Positions 17,270-25,906 of a stretch of 64,000 nucleotides of DNA are shown piece after piece; within the stretch, counting starts at the first letter, position 1, and every line of letters starts with the position of its first letter. The notes beneath the pieces were generated by a model. It did no database searches. It was not told where the DNA came from and was given only the letters and a program-made list of their open reading frames with translations. Both the position numbers and the translations under genes were made by a program. Origin of the DNA: Neomoorella stamsii (GTDB lineage: Bacteria; Bacillota; DSM-521; Neomoorellales; Neomoorellaceae); assembly GCF_002995805.1 (NCBI RefSeq), contig NZ_PVXL01000025.1, positions 1 to 64,000 of the forward strand, in the 5' to 3' direction.

Positions 17270-17349
17270 CCGCGCCACCTCCTTTCGAGGTATATTCTAT
17301 CCGGCAGGTATGATAAAAATATGGGCAAAGTATGAAGAAAATTTGAAAC

Positions 17350-17379
17350 TTGACAGGGCTGGAGCTTTTAATTTATACT
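17350..17379 (+). promoter_or_regulatory. Sigma-A promoter of the triple-HTH regulator
   Basis: TTGACA 17350-17355 and TATACT 17374-17379, spacer 18, about 55 bases before the start codon. Confidence 0.75.
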
Positions 17380-17434
17380 TTGTTCGATAATACTATAAGT
17401 TAATTTAAATTATATCCCAGGAGAGCGAAAGAGA

Positions 17435-18193
17435 ATGCGCGTCTGTGGTAAACGCATCCGGGAACTGAGGGAAGAACGGGGTTATTCACTTCAGGACCTG
17501 GCCAGTAAAGCGGAAGTCTCAGTTTCATACTTGAGTGAAATCGAACGGGGGGCCAAAAAGCCTTCCCTGAAAACTTTAGAGAAAATTGCCAGGGCCTTAA
17601 ATTTCCCCCGGGAACAACTCGTGGAGGCCGGTAGCGAGAGGGGCATCGCCCTGGGGGACAGGGTCCGGCTCTTGCGGGAAAAGCGAGGCAAAAGTTTGAG
17701 CACCCTGGCCGAGGAAGCCGGCATCTCCATTTCCTACTTGAGTGAAATAGAGAGGGGTAATGTTTACCCGGCCATCGATACCCTGAAAAAAATTACTGCC
17801 GCTCTGGATGTACCCTTAAGTGCAATTATCGGTACGGGCGGTTCCCTGGGGCATAAATTGCGCCAGGCCCGGGAAGAACAGGGTCTTACCCAGGCTGACC
17901 TTGCTAGGGCCGCCGGGGTTTCGGCCGGCCTCATCGGCCAGATTGAACAGGGGAAGGTACAGCCATCCTTAAAAACCCTGGAAAAAATAGGCGGAGTCCT
18001 GAATATTTCCCCCTGTTATTTTATAGCTGACGATGCCGGGTTGGATGAAGTACTTAACCAGATGAGCCCCGAAGTACGCCGGTTGCTCATGGAACCCAAG
18101 GTACAGTCTGTATTGCGCCTGGTATGTAATTGTACCGAGGATGAACTCCGCTTTATCCTCAATTTTATCCAGCTCTATAAACGCTGCCACTAA
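17435..18193 (+). CDS. Transcriptional regulator with three tandem XRE HTH domains
   Basis: 252 residues. Three Cro/C1-type HTH units follow one another: about 1-62 (GYSLQDLASKAEVSVSYLS), about 70-130 (GKSLSTLAEEAGISISYLS) and about 138-195 (GLTQADLARAAGVSAGLIG), each ending in an EIERG or QIEQG motif. A C-terminal helical stretch of about 55 residues has no recognised domain and could mediate multimerisation. The first two repeats are closest to each other, suggesting internal duplication. It lies convergent to ldh with a 4-bp overlap. The regulated genes are unknown. Confidence 0.85.
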   Translation: MRVCGKRIRELREERGYSLQDLASKAEVSVSYLSEIERGAKKPSLKTLEKIARALNFPREQLVEAGSERGIALGDRVRLLREKRGKSLSTLAEEAGISISYLSEIERGNVYPAIDTLKKITAALDVPLSAIIGTGGSLGHKLRQAREEQGLTQADLARAAGVSAGLIGQIEQGKVQPSLKTLEKIGGVLNISPCYFIADDAGLDEVLNQMSPEVRRLLMEPKVQSVLRLVCNCTEDELRFILNFIQLYKRCH

Positions 18194-19149
18194 CCCGGAA
18201 GACGGAGGCGGGTGATAATTTCCTGGAGGGTGGTCGCCGAGTGCCTGAGGGCAGCCAGTTCCCCGGCTCCCAGGGGAATGGCCAGGATTTTTTCCCGCCC
18301 CTGGCTGCCTACCAGGCAGGGGAGACTGAAGGCTACTTCACCCTCAAGGCCGTAAAGACCGCGGATAACGCTGGAAACGGTGAGGACGCTTTTCTCATCC
18401 CGGAGAATGCTTTCGGTAATCCGGCTCAAGGCTAAGGCTACGCCATAGGCAGTAGCCCCTTTGCGTTCGATGATTTCATAAGCGGCCTCTCTGACCTGGC
18501 GGCTTATTCCGGTCCGGAAGGTCTCTTCTTCAGTGGTACCGTCCAGGAGGTAAAACTCCTCCAGGTCAACCCCGGCCACATTGGCCAGGCTCCAGATGGG
18601 CACTTCGGTATCGCCGTGCTCGCCGATGACATAAGCATGGATGTTGCGGGGGTCGACATGGAGGTGGCGGCTCAATAGGTGGCGGAAACGGGCACTGTCC
18701 AGGACAGTCCCCGAGCCCAGGACCTTGTTTTCCGGAAGTCCTGAAATCTTCCAGGCCACATAGGTCAGGACATCTACCGGGTTGGCCACCATGAGGATTA
18801 AAGCATCGGGGCAGTATTGTAAAAGGGGCGGCAGGACCTCGCGGACAATGGCCGTATTGCGGTGCACCAGGTCCAGGCGAGTTTCCCCGGGTTGCTGGTT
18901 GGCGCCGGCGGTGAAAATAATAATGCGGGCGCCCGCGCAGTCGGCCGGGCCGCCGGCATAAATTTTTACGGGGCGAATTAAAGTGGCCGCGTGGGCGAGG
19001 TCCATAGCTTCCCCTTCAGCCCGGCGACGGTTAATGTCGACAAGGACCATTTCTTTGACGATGGGGCTGAAGAGGAGGGCAAAGGCGGTACTGGCGCCGA
19101 CATAGCCGGCGCCGATGATGGCTACCTTGGCAGGGCCCTGCAGGGGCAT
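18190..19149 (-). CDS. ldh: L-lactate dehydrogenase
   Basis: 319 residues. The NAD-binding motif is AIIGAGYVGAS, followed by the substrate-specificity loop GANQQPGETRLDLV (Gln and Arg for lactate rather than malate), MVANPVDVLTYV with the catalytic-region Asp/Arg set, and the catalytic His in VIGEHGDTEVP. It interconverts pyruvate and L-lactate with NADH, a fermentation side branch in acetogens. It is divergent from the LysR-type gene, which is only 68 bp away and may control it. Confidence 0.93.
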   Translation of the reverse strand: MPLQGPAKVAIIGAGYVGASTAFALLFSPIVKEMVLVDINRRRAEGEAMDLAHAATLIRPVKIYAGGPADCAGARIIIFTAGANQQPGETRLDLVHRNTAIVREVLPPLLQYCPDALILMVANPVDVLTYVAWKISGLPENKVLGSGTVLDSARFRHLLSRHLHVDPRNIHAYVIGEHGDTEVPIWSLANVAGVDLEEFYLLDGTTEEETFRTGISRQVREAAYEIIERKGATAYGVALALSRITESILRDEKSVLTVSSVIRGLYGLEGEVAFSLPCLVGSQGREKILAIPLGAGELAALRHSATTLQEIITRLRLPG

Positions 19150-19217
19150 AATATCACCTCAAGGCATATTCTCCACTGTTACCAGGAGAGTTATGCAGGA
19201 ACTGGAGCCGTAAATTT

Positions 19218-20132
19218 ATGAACCTCAATTACTGGTTAACTTTTATTACCACGGTAGAAAAAGGCACCCTTTCCGCGGCAGCCGAGGAGCTGCATCTTAC
19301 CCAGCCGGGGGTCAGCAAGCAGCTCCAGGCCCTGGAGGATTACTACGGCCTGCGTTTACTTGAACGCCGGGGTCGCGAAGTGCGGCTGACGGCTGCCGGG
19401 AAGATCTGTTACCGGCATGCTAAAGCCATTGCCCGCCACCTGGAACAAACCCAGCGGGAACTGGCCGAACTGGCCCGGCTGGTGAAGGGCCGCTTACTTT
19501 TGGGGGCCAGCACTACGCCGGGCCAGTATATCCTGCCCAGGCTGATTGGCGGTTTCCGGCGGGAATATCCTCGGGTGGAGGTGGTGGTGGAGATTGCCGA
19601 CTCCCAGGAAGTCATCCGGCGCCTCCAGGATGGAGAAATTGACCTGGGGGTTGTCGGCGCCGGGGGCCGGGGCCGGAGCCTTTCCTATAGCCGCCTGGTA
19701 GAGGATGAACTGGTCCTCATTGTCCCCCCGGGGCACCGCCTGGCCGGGGTTACAGCCGCAACTCCCGGGGATTTACAGGGTGAGCCCCTGGTCTGGCGGG
19801 AGGCCGGTTCCGGTACCCGCAGGGTGGTGGAAGAACGCCTGCAAAAAGCCGGTTTCACCGTCGATCCTGCCCAGGTCGTCATGGAGCTGGGCAGTACGGA
19901 AGCCATTGTCAGCGCCGTGGAGGCCGGCCTTGGTATTTCCCTGGTTACCTGCTGGGCGGTGGAAAAAAGCGTCAAACTCGGCCGCCTGGTTACCGTTCCC
20001 CTCCAGGGGGTAAATTTGAAACGCGAACTGTACCTGGTCCGGCGCCGCCAGCCCTTAAGCCCGGCCGCCGAGGCCTTTACCTGCTTTCTGGAAAAACACC
20101 ATCTCCAGCTCCCGTTGCCTGTTAATAGTTGA
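19218..20132 (+). CDS. LysR-family transcriptional regulator
   Basis: 304 residues. The winged HTH at the N terminus reads LNYWLTFITTVEKGTLSAAAEELHLTQPGVSKQLQALE (residues 3-40), followed by the two-lobed co-inducer domain (LGVVGAGGRG, EAGLGISLVTCWAV). Length and layout are standard. The start ATG overlaps no gene and lies opposite ldh with a shared 68-bp intergenic region, so ldh is the likely target. The downstream molybdate locus has its own promoter and riboswitch, which argues against this being a ModE-like regulator. Confidence 0.9.
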   Translation: MNLNYWLTFITTVEKGTLSAAAEELHLTQPGVSKQLQALEDYYGLRLLERRGREVRLTAAGKICYRHAKAIARHLEQTQRELAELARLVKGRLLLGASTTPGQYILPRLIGGFRREYPRVEVVVEIADSQEVIRRLQDGEIDLGVVGAGGRGRSLSYSRLVEDELVLIVPPGHRLAGVTAATPGDLQGEPLVWREAGSGTRRVVEERLQKAGFTVDPAQVVMELGSTEAIVSAVEAGLGISLVTCWAVEKSVKLGRLVTVPLQGVNLKRELYLVRRRQPLSPAAEAFTCFLEKHHLQLPLPVNS

Positions 20133-20159
20133 TCGATAGTAAAGGTTCTTCTCAATATC

Positions 20160-20188
20160 TTGACGGGACAAAGGGATAAGGGTATGAT
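20160..20188 (+). promoter_or_regulatory. Sigma-A promoter of the molybdate/tungstate operon
   Basis: TTGACG 20160-20165 and TATGAT 20183-20188, spacer 17, placing transcription start just before the riboswitch. Confidence 0.75.
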
Positions 20189-20205
20189 AAAATAAATTAA
20201 ATACC

Positions 20206-20321
20206 ATCTCCGAGCCGGTGTTACCTAAGGGCTGCCAGCCTATGGGACACCGGCCTGGGTCGCATTACCCACGGGGTAGGCCGGGAAACGGGCCTGCCTC
20301 CCCCTTGCTCGGAAAGGAGAT
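20206..20321 (+). ncRNA. Moco (molybdenum/tungsten cofactor) riboswitch aptamer
   Basis: The leader begins ATCTCCGAGCC and closes with GCTCGGAAAGGAGAT, giving the P1 stem with an internal AAA, and includes the conserved CCTAAGGGC after the first stem plus GC-rich internal arms (CACCGGCC, GGCCGGGAAACGGGCC). This is the layout of the Moco RNA motif, which senses molybdenum or tungsten cofactor and controls transport or cofactor genes. The genes downstream fit exactly. Whether it prefers Mo or W cofactor cannot be told from the sequence. Confidence 0.8.
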
Positions 20322-20342
20322 GCAGCGTGGCAGGGTCAATGT

Positions 20343-20377
20343 TGCCCCGGCATCCTTTGCGAGCCGGGGCATTTACT
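20343..20377 (+). terminator. Riboswitch expression-platform terminator
   Basis: TGCCCCGGC 20343-20351 pairs with GCCGGGGCA 20363-20371 (11-nt loop), followed by TTTACTT. It lies between the aptamer and the transporter, as expected for transcriptional control, although the T-run is short. Confidence 0.65.
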
Positions 20378-20423
20378 TATGTGGGGCCGGCAGGCTCATA
20401 AAATTGCGGGAGGTTGATTAACT

Positions 20424-21302
20424 TTGAGACGAATCTTGAAGATGGCAGTCATTACTATGCTGGCAATGCTGGCAGTTCTTTTTTTAGCTGGTTGTACCTC
20501 GCAAAAGGAAAGTGTAACTCCGGGCAGGCAAGGAGAAACTAAAGAACTACAGGTCTTTGCCGGGGCGGCCAGTAAACCTCCCCTGGAAGAGATTGCTACG
20601 CTTTTTATGCAAAAGTACGGCGTTAAAGTAAACCTTACCTTTGGCGGTTCGGGTACCGTCCTTTCTCAGATGAAATTGTCCCGCCAGGGCGATATTTACA
20701 TCCCCGGTTCTTCTGATTTCATGGAGATGGCCAAGAAAGAGGGCGTTGTGGACCCCAAAACCGAACAGATACTGGTCTACCTTATACCAGCAATTAATGT
20801 ACCAAAGGGCAACCCGCAAGGAATCCGGTCTTTAAACGATTTAGCCCGGCCCGGGATGCGGGTGGGCCTGGCGCGTCCCGAGACGGTTTGCGTAGGCCTT
20901 TATGGGGTAGAAATTCTGGAGAAAGCTGGCCTGGCTGACAAGGTTAAAAAGAATATTGTTACTTACGCGGAAAGCTGCGAGAAAACAGCCAACCTGGTAG
21001 CCCTAAAGCAAGTTGACGCCGTTATGGGCTGGGATGTCTTCCAAAAGTGGGACCCGGCTAAGATTGAAACTATCTATTTGCCACCGGAACAGGTAACCCG
21101 CATTGGTTATATTCCCGCAGCCATCTCTAGTTTTTCCCAACAAAAGGAGTTGGCCGCCTTATTTTTGGCTTTTCTCACCTCAGAACAGGGTAAAGAGGTT
21201 TTTCGGAAATACGGTTACCTGGGAAGCGTCGAAGAGGCGCGTAAATTTGCTCCGGAGGCCCCGGTAGGCGGCGAATACCAGTTGCCTGCAGGCTGGCGCT
21301 AA
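20424..21302 (+). CDS. Molybdate/tungstate ABC transporter, substrate-binding lipoprotein
   Basis: 292 residues. A lipoprotein signal ends in LFLAGCTSQ (lipobox Cys at about 24). The ModA/WtpA-type binding domain follows: LQVFAGAASKPPLEEIA, GSGTVLSQM, IYIPGSSDFMEMA, and DAVMGWDVF. It binds oxyanions outside the cell. The start is TTG 20424, eleven bases after GGGAGG. It is the first gene of an operon with a permease and ATPase and follows a Moco riboswitch, which supports molybdate or tungstate as substrate. Confidence 0.85.
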   Translation: MRRILKMAVITMLAMLAVLFLAGCTSQKESVTPGRQGETKELQVFAGAASKPPLEEIATLFMQKYGVKVNLTFGGSGTVLSQMKLSRQGDIYIPGSSDFMEMAKKEGVVDPKTEQILVYLIPAINVPKGNPQGIRSLNDLARPGMRVGLARPETVCVGLYGVEILEKAGLADKVKKNIVTYAESCEKTANLVALKQVDAVMGWDVFQKWDPAKIETIYLPPEQVTRIGYIPAAISSFSQQKELAALFLAFLTSEQGKEVFRKYGYLGSVEEARKFAPEAPVGGEYQLPAGWR

Positions 21303-21344
21303 GCTACCAGGCCAGGGTTTTAAGAATGAGGGTGAAGAAGGAAA

Positions 21345-22148
21345 GTGGGCCGGAAAAAAATTGCCGCCAAGGCCTTTACCATGGCTTTTAGCGGCCTTCT
21401 TACCATGGTGTTAATGTATATCTTGCTGCTTTTATTCTCCCAGGTTAGCTATTTGAACAAAGAAGTACTTCTCAGCAGCCTAAAAGATAGGGAGGTTCAT
21501 TTTGCCCTGGCCCTCTCTTTAGAATCGGCCCTTGTAGTGGCTGCGCTGGCCCTTTTAATTGGCATCCCTGCCGGTTATGCCCTGTCGCGCTTTACCGTGC
21601 CGGCTAAAGCGGTTATCGATACCATTATGGATCTGCCGGTGGTCATCTCACCCGTTGCCCTGGGGGCGATGCTGCTGATTTTTTTTAACACAGCTCCGGG
21701 GTTGTTTTTTCAGGAGCATTTTTTCCCGGTAGTTTTTAACGTGACCGGCATTATTGTGGCTCAGGCTACCATTGTCATTTTTCTGGCCATTCGTTTGATG
21801 AAATCTATTTTTGACGCCATCGACCCGGCCTATGAAATGGCGGCCCGGGTCCTGGGGGAAAGCAGGGCCGGGGCCTTCTGGCGGGTGACTTTGCCTATGG
21901 CCAGGCCCGGTATTATGGCTACCTTTATTCTCTCCTGGGCCCGGGCCCTGGGTGAGTTTGGCGCCACCGTTACCCTGGCAGGAGCTACCAAGATGAAAAC
22001 TGAGACCTTGCCCATTGCCATTTATTTAAATCTCTCTGCTGTAAAGATCGAAAAGGCAGTGGCCCTGGTAAGCATTATAGTTCTGATGGCTTTTTTAATT
22101 CTCCTGGCTTTACGTTTACTGACGGATAAAGGAGCATTATACCAGTGA
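21345..22148 (+). CDS. Molybdate/tungstate ABC transporter, permease
   Basis: 267 residues with about six membrane helices. The EAA loop is visible as YEMAARVLGESRAGAFWRVTLPMARPGIM, and ALGEFGATVTLAG is typical of ModB/WtpB-type permeases. The start is GTG 21345 after GAAGAAGGA. It forms the membrane channel for the binding protein encoded just upstream, and its stop overlaps the start of the ATPase gene (GTGA). Confidence 0.88.
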   Translation: MGRKKIAAKAFTMAFSGLLTMVLMYILLLLFSQVSYLNKEVLLSSLKDREVHFALALSLESALVVAALALLIGIPAGYALSRFTVPAKAVIDTIMDLPVVISPVALGAMLLIFFNTAPGLFFQEHFFPVVFNVTGIIVAQATIVIFLAIRLMKSIFDAIDPAYEMAARVLGESRAGAFWRVTLPMARPGIMATFILSWARALGEFGATVTLAGATKMKTETLPIAIYLNLSAVKIEKAVALVSIIVLMAFLILLALRLLTDKGALYQ

Positions 22149-23245
22149 TCCAGGTTGAAAATCTAACCGTGGCAGGACCCGGTTTTTACCTGGGCGACAT
22201 TTCCTTCAGGGTAAACAAAGCCGAATATCTGATTATTCTTGGGCCGTCCGGTGCCGGGAAGACAGTCCTGCTAGATACCCTGGCTGGCCTTAAAAAACCC
22301 CAAAAAGGTAGGATACTCTTTTCCGGCCGGGATGTTACCAGTGCTTTGCCGGAAGAACGGAAGATTGGTTATATTCAACAAAACCTGGCTTTATTTCCCC
22401 ACCTTTCTATCATGGAAAACATCACCTTTGGCGCCCGTCCCAACCGGATCCCGTCTGCCAGGGCCGGCGAGCGGGCCAGGGAATTAGCGGCTTTACTCGG
22501 CATTGAACACCTTTTAAGCCGCGCTAATCCTCTGACTTTAAGCGGTGGCGAAAAACAGCGGGTGGCCCTGGCCAGGACCCTGCTAGTGGAACCCGATATT
22601 ATACTAATGGATGAACCTTTTTCTGCTTTGGATAGTTTTACCAGGAGACAGTTAATTTTTTTACTACCGGAGATTTTCGCCCAATTCCAGGTGACAGTTA
22701 TCCATGTCACCCATGACCTCCAGGAAGCCTTTCTCCTGGGGGATAAAATTGCCGTTTTAATTGACGGGCGCTTGCAGCAAATAGGCAGCCGGGACGAGAT
22801 TTACCGCCGGCCAGCCACCCTGGCAGTAGCCAGGTTATTATTAAATCGGAACACATTTAGTGGCAGGGTGGTTACCCTTTCAACCGGAGAAATTGTAGCT
22901 CAAAATGATCGGGGACTTGATTTTAGACTGCCGGCAATCCCCCATTTAAAGCAGGGCGATAAAATTCATTTTGGCATCAACCCGCGGGAAGTCGTTATCA
23001 TCCGCCCTGACCGTCCCTTGACACCAAGGGTGCGGTCCAATATTTTTCCCGCCATTGTCCGGCGGATTTTTGACCAGTTTGGCAGTTACTTATTGTTCTT
23101 AGATCTTGCCGGTACAGGAATGGAGATTGAATTGGAGCTGCCGGGTTATATTTACCATGACATGGCTATCAGTATAGGTAACCACGTGACTGTATCTTTA
23201 AAAAAAGATTCTTTCTGGGTCTTGCCGGTAGATGAAGAAGGATAA
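22145..23245 (+). CDS. Molybdate/tungstate ABC transporter, ATP-binding protein
   Basis: 366 residues. Walker A GPSGAGKT, signature LSGGEKQRVALARTL, Walker B ILMDEPFSALD and the H-loop VIHVTHD are all present. After about residue 240 a TOBE-like domain follows (INPREVVIIRPDRPLTPRVRSNIF), as in ModC/WtpC. It powers oxyanion import. GTG start overlaps the permease stop by four bases. Confidence 0.9.
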   Translation: MIQVENLTVAGPGFYLGDISFRVNKAEYLIILGPSGAGKTVLLDTLAGLKKPQKGRILFSGRDVTSALPEERKIGYIQQNLALFPHLSIMENITFGARPNRIPSARAGERARELAALLGIEHLLSRANPLTLSGGEKQRVALARTLLVEPDIILMDEPFSALDSFTRRQLIFLLPEIFAQFQVTVIHVTHDLQEAFLLGDKIAVLIDGRLQQIGSRDEIYRRPATLAVARLLLNRNTFSGRVVTLSTGEIVAQNDRGLDFRLPAIPHLKQGDKIHFGINPREVVIIRPDRPLTPRVRSNIFPAIVRRIFDQFGSYLLFLDLAGTGMEIELELPGYIYHDMAISIGNHVTVSLKKDSFWVLPVDEEG

Positions 23246-23262
23246 CGGAGGCGCAACTTGCA

Positions 23263-23868
23263 GTGTACAAAGCAGCCGGGATCGTCCTGGCAGGAGGCAA
23301 AAGTACCCGCATGGGTACCAATAAAGCCCTGCTGCCCCTGGGGCAGGAGTCCATGCTGGCCACGGTAGTGACAGCATTACGGCCGTTATTTCCCGAGATA
23401 ATCGTTGTCACCAACACCCCGGAGCTGTACCGGGACTTAAAGGCACGCCTGGTCCCGGACGTTATCCCCGGCAGGGGACCATTAAGCGGCTTCCATGCCG
23501 GGCTTCTGGCATCGTCGTACTGGCACAACTTTATCGTGGCCTGCGACATGCCCTTCCTGGACCCGGATTTTATCAAATACCTCCTCGAACAGGCTCCGGG
23601 TTATGATGTGGTGGTACCGCGCCGGGGTGAGTACCTGCAGCCCCTGCACGCTGTTTATTCCCGGGGTTGTTTAAAGGCCATCGCAGATTGCCTGGCAGGG
23701 GGAAACTACCAGGCCTTTGCCTTTTATCCCCGGGTGAAGGTGCGTTATGTGGATATTGACCGGCTCGCAGGTTTCAGCGACCCGGAGAAGATATTCTTTA
23801 ATATCAATACCCCGGCCGACCTGGCCCGGGCGCGGCGAATGCTGCATAAGAAGGACCTCCTGCCGTGA
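23263..23868 (+). CDS. mobA: Molybdenum cofactor guanylyltransferase
   Basis: 201 residues. The nucleotidyltransferase N terminus AGIVLAGGKSTRMGTNKALLPLG and GRGPLSGFHAGL, then the metal-binding FIVACDMPFLDP, identify MobA, which attaches GMP to molybdopterin. The start is GTG 23263 following a GGAGG box. It follows the transporter by 17 bp and precedes moeA and mobB, so cofactor finishing and metal uptake are co-expressed under the riboswitch. Confidence 0.92.
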   Translation: MYKAAGIVLAGGKSTRMGTNKALLPLGQESMLATVVTALRPLFPEIIVVTNTPELYRDLKARLVPDVIPGRGPLSGFHAGLLASSYWHNFIVACDMPFLDPDFIKYLLEQAPGYDVVVPRRGEYLQPLHAVYSRGCLKAIADCLAGGNYQAFAFYPRVKVRYVDIDRLAGFSDPEKIFFNINTPADLARARRMLHKKDLLP

Positions 23869-23931
23869 GGCGCGCCCCTGATGGCAGGAGGGGAATAAAT
23901 TCGTCTATTCCTGGCGAAAGGATGCAATGGC

Positions 23932-25218
23932 ATGTCACTCTTATCCCTGGAGGTGGCCCGGGCGATGTTGCTGGCCGGGTTAAAACAGCCCGGCCGGGTT
24001 AAAGTAAAGCTGGAGGAGTCTGCCGGGCGGGTGCTGGCGGCAGCGGTAACAGCCCCGGGTCCCTTTCCTCCCTTTCCCCGCTCCCTGGTCGACGGCTACG
24101 CCCTGGGGCCGCCGGTTGCCGATCCTGGTACCCTCCCTACCGGGCTTGCGGGTCCGGGGGTAATCTACCGCCTCCTGGGGACGGTTCCAGCCGGGAGCAA
24201 CCCGGATATAACCTTAAGTCCGGGGACGGCGGCAGCCATTTTTACTGGCGCCCGGCCACCGGCCGGGACCGTGGCCATTGTCCCCAGGGAACTGGTAGGG
24301 CGCCGGGGTGATTTCATCAGCGTACCCGGCCTGCCTCCCGGCCGCTACCTGGAACTGGCTGGAGCCGAAGTGGGCGCAGGGGAAGAGGTCCTGGCCGCCG
24401 GTACAACCCTGGGACCGGCGGAAATTGGCCTTTTAGCAGCCCTGGGCTTCCGGGAAGTGCTGGTTTACCAGCGGCCCCGGGTGGTCCTGGCCACCAGCGG
24501 GAGCGAGTTGCTGGACCCGGCCGGCAAGGCTGGAAGCCTCCTAAAAAGCAATCCGGCAGGTATCCCTGCCGGTAGCCAGGCGGGTTACCGCGGCGTAAAT
24601 GCCCCTCCCTGCATATATAATAGTAACTTTTACACCCTGGCAGCGGCCGTAGAAGCTGCCGGCGGGCGGGTAATATCCCTGGGTCCCCTGGCTGACAACC
24701 TGGAGGAACAGGTAAGGGCCTACCGGTCTGCCCTGGAGGAGGGCGATTTGCTCCTGGCCACCGGCGGTGCCGGCGGCAGCGCCTGTGACTTCACAGCCGC
24801 CGCCTTTACCCGGGTCGGGGGCGAGGTGCTCTTTACGGAACTAAATATCCGCCCCGGCCGGCGGGTCATAGCTGCGCGCTCCGGGGAAAAATTGATGCTG
24901 GGCCTGCCCGGCAACCCACCGGCAGCCCTGGTGGCCTGTTACCTACTGGCGAGGCCGGTTATCCGGGCCCTGGGAGGTAGGGAACCGGCGCCGGTAACTT
25001 TCCCGGCCAGGCTGACGGCAGCCATCGACCGGCCGCGGGTGGAACGGGCTTTCCTCTGGGCCCAGGCCCGGGCCAGCGGTAGCGGTTGGGAGGTCACGCC
25101 CCTGCCGCGCCGGCCCGGCGGCATCCGCGCTGCTATAGGGGCCAACGCTCTAATTGACCTGCCACCCGGTACTGCTCCCGGGCCCGGGGAGGAAGTAACG
25201 GTGGTTATGCTTAGCTGA
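23932..25218 (+). CDS. moeA: Molybdopterin molybdotransferase
   Basis: 428 residues. MoeA domains are seen in order: the N-terminal SLVDGYAL region, the ALGFREVLVYQRPRVVLATSGSELLDP stretch opening the MPT-binding fold, LLLATGGAGGSACDFTAAAF at the active site, LMLGLPGNPPAALVACYLLARPVI, and a C-terminal domain. The usual TSGGVS-type motif is replaced by TGGAGGS, and a Gly/Asn-rich insertion of about 40 residues precedes the domain. It inserts molybdate (or tungstate) into adenylated molybdopterin. Confidence 0.88.
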   Translation: MSLLSLEVARAMLLAGLKQPGRVKVKLEESAGRVLAAAVTAPGPFPPFPRSLVDGYALGPPVADPGTLPTGLAGPGVIYRLLGTVPAGSNPDITLSPGTAAAIFTGARPPAGTVAIVPRELVGRRGDFISVPGLPPGRYLELAGAEVGAGEEVLAAGTTLGPAEIGLLAALGFREVLVYQRPRVVLATSGSELLDPAGKAGSLLKSNPAGIPAGSQAGYRGVNAPPCIYNSNFYTLAAAVEAAGGRVISLGPLADNLEEQVRAYRSALEEGDLLLATGGAGGSACDFTAAAFTRVGGEVLFTELNIRPGRRVIAARSGEKLMLGLPGNPPAALVACYLLARPVIRALGGREPAPVTFPARLTAAIDRPRVERAFLWAQARASGSGWEVTPLPRRPGGIRAAIGANALIDLPPGTAPGPGEEVTVVMLS

Positions 25219-25250
25219 AGGGAACAACGGTAAAAGTAAGGAGGTTTTCC

Positions 25251-25775
25251 ATGACAAGCAAAACTCCCATTATTTCCGTTGTCGGCAAGTCCGACGTCGG
25301 GAAAACAACATTACTCACCAAACTCTTACCCGAGTTAAAACGGCGAGGTTACCGAGTCGCTACTATCAAACATGATACCCACGGCTTCGACATCGACCGC
25401 CCCGGCAAAGACACCTGGCGCCACGCCGAAGCCGGGGCCAACGTTGTCGTCATCTCTTCACCCACCAAAATGGCCCTCATTGAAAAGGTAGATACGGAGT
25501 TGCCCTTGGACGCCATTGCGGAACGCATCCATCATGTCGACCTCATCATCACCGAGGGCTATAAGCGCGGTGATAAGCCCAAGATTGAAGTCCACCGGGC
25601 GGCCGTGGGGGGCGAACTCCTCTGCACCCCGGGAGAACTCCTGGCCGTGGCCACCGACGAACCCCTGGCCATTGACGTCCCTTGCTATGACCTGGACGAT
25701 GCTGCCGGCCTGGTGGACCTGATTGAAGCCAGGATCCTGGCGCCAGCAGGCCGGGCCCGGCAACAGGGCAATTAA
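25251..25775 (+). CDS. mobB: Molybdopterin-guanine dinucleotide biosynthesis protein MobB
   Basis: 174 residues. The P-loop is VVGKSDVGKTTLLTKL, followed by VATIKHDTHGFDIDRPGKDTWRHAEAGA and DLIITEGYKRGDKPKIEVHR, characteristic of MobB, a GTP-binding adaptor for MobA. AGGAGG precedes the ATG. It is the last gene in the riboswitch-led operon; a GCCCGG/CCGGGC hairpin follows without a T-run on this strand. Confidence 0.93.
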   Translation: MTSKTPIISVVGKSDVGKTTLLTKLLPELKRRGYRVATIKHDTHGFDIDRPGKDTWRHAEAGANVVVISSPTKMALIEKVDTELPLDAIAERIHHVDLIITEGYKRGDKPKIEVHRAAVGGELLCTPGELLAVATDEPLAIDVPCYDLDDAAGLVDLIEARILAPAGRARQQGN

Positions 25776-25906
25776 CCCTGAAACCGGGGGAACTCGAGCT
25801 TTCACCAAAGCCCGGGAAAGCCGGGCAAAAAATCAGTACGCCGGCCCTTTATCCCCGGTGGCAAGAGGAATATAATATAAGGTAAATTTGTCTTGGAGGG
25901 AGTCCC

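Noticed and set aside
20218-20421. 67-codon plus-strand frame before the transporter
   Set aside because: It coincides with the Moco riboswitch and its hairpin and has no ribosome site.
25820-25842. Terminator after mobB (GCCCGG/CCGGGC)
   Set aside because: The hairpin is followed by A rather than T on the transcribed strand, so it is not supported as an intrinsic terminator.
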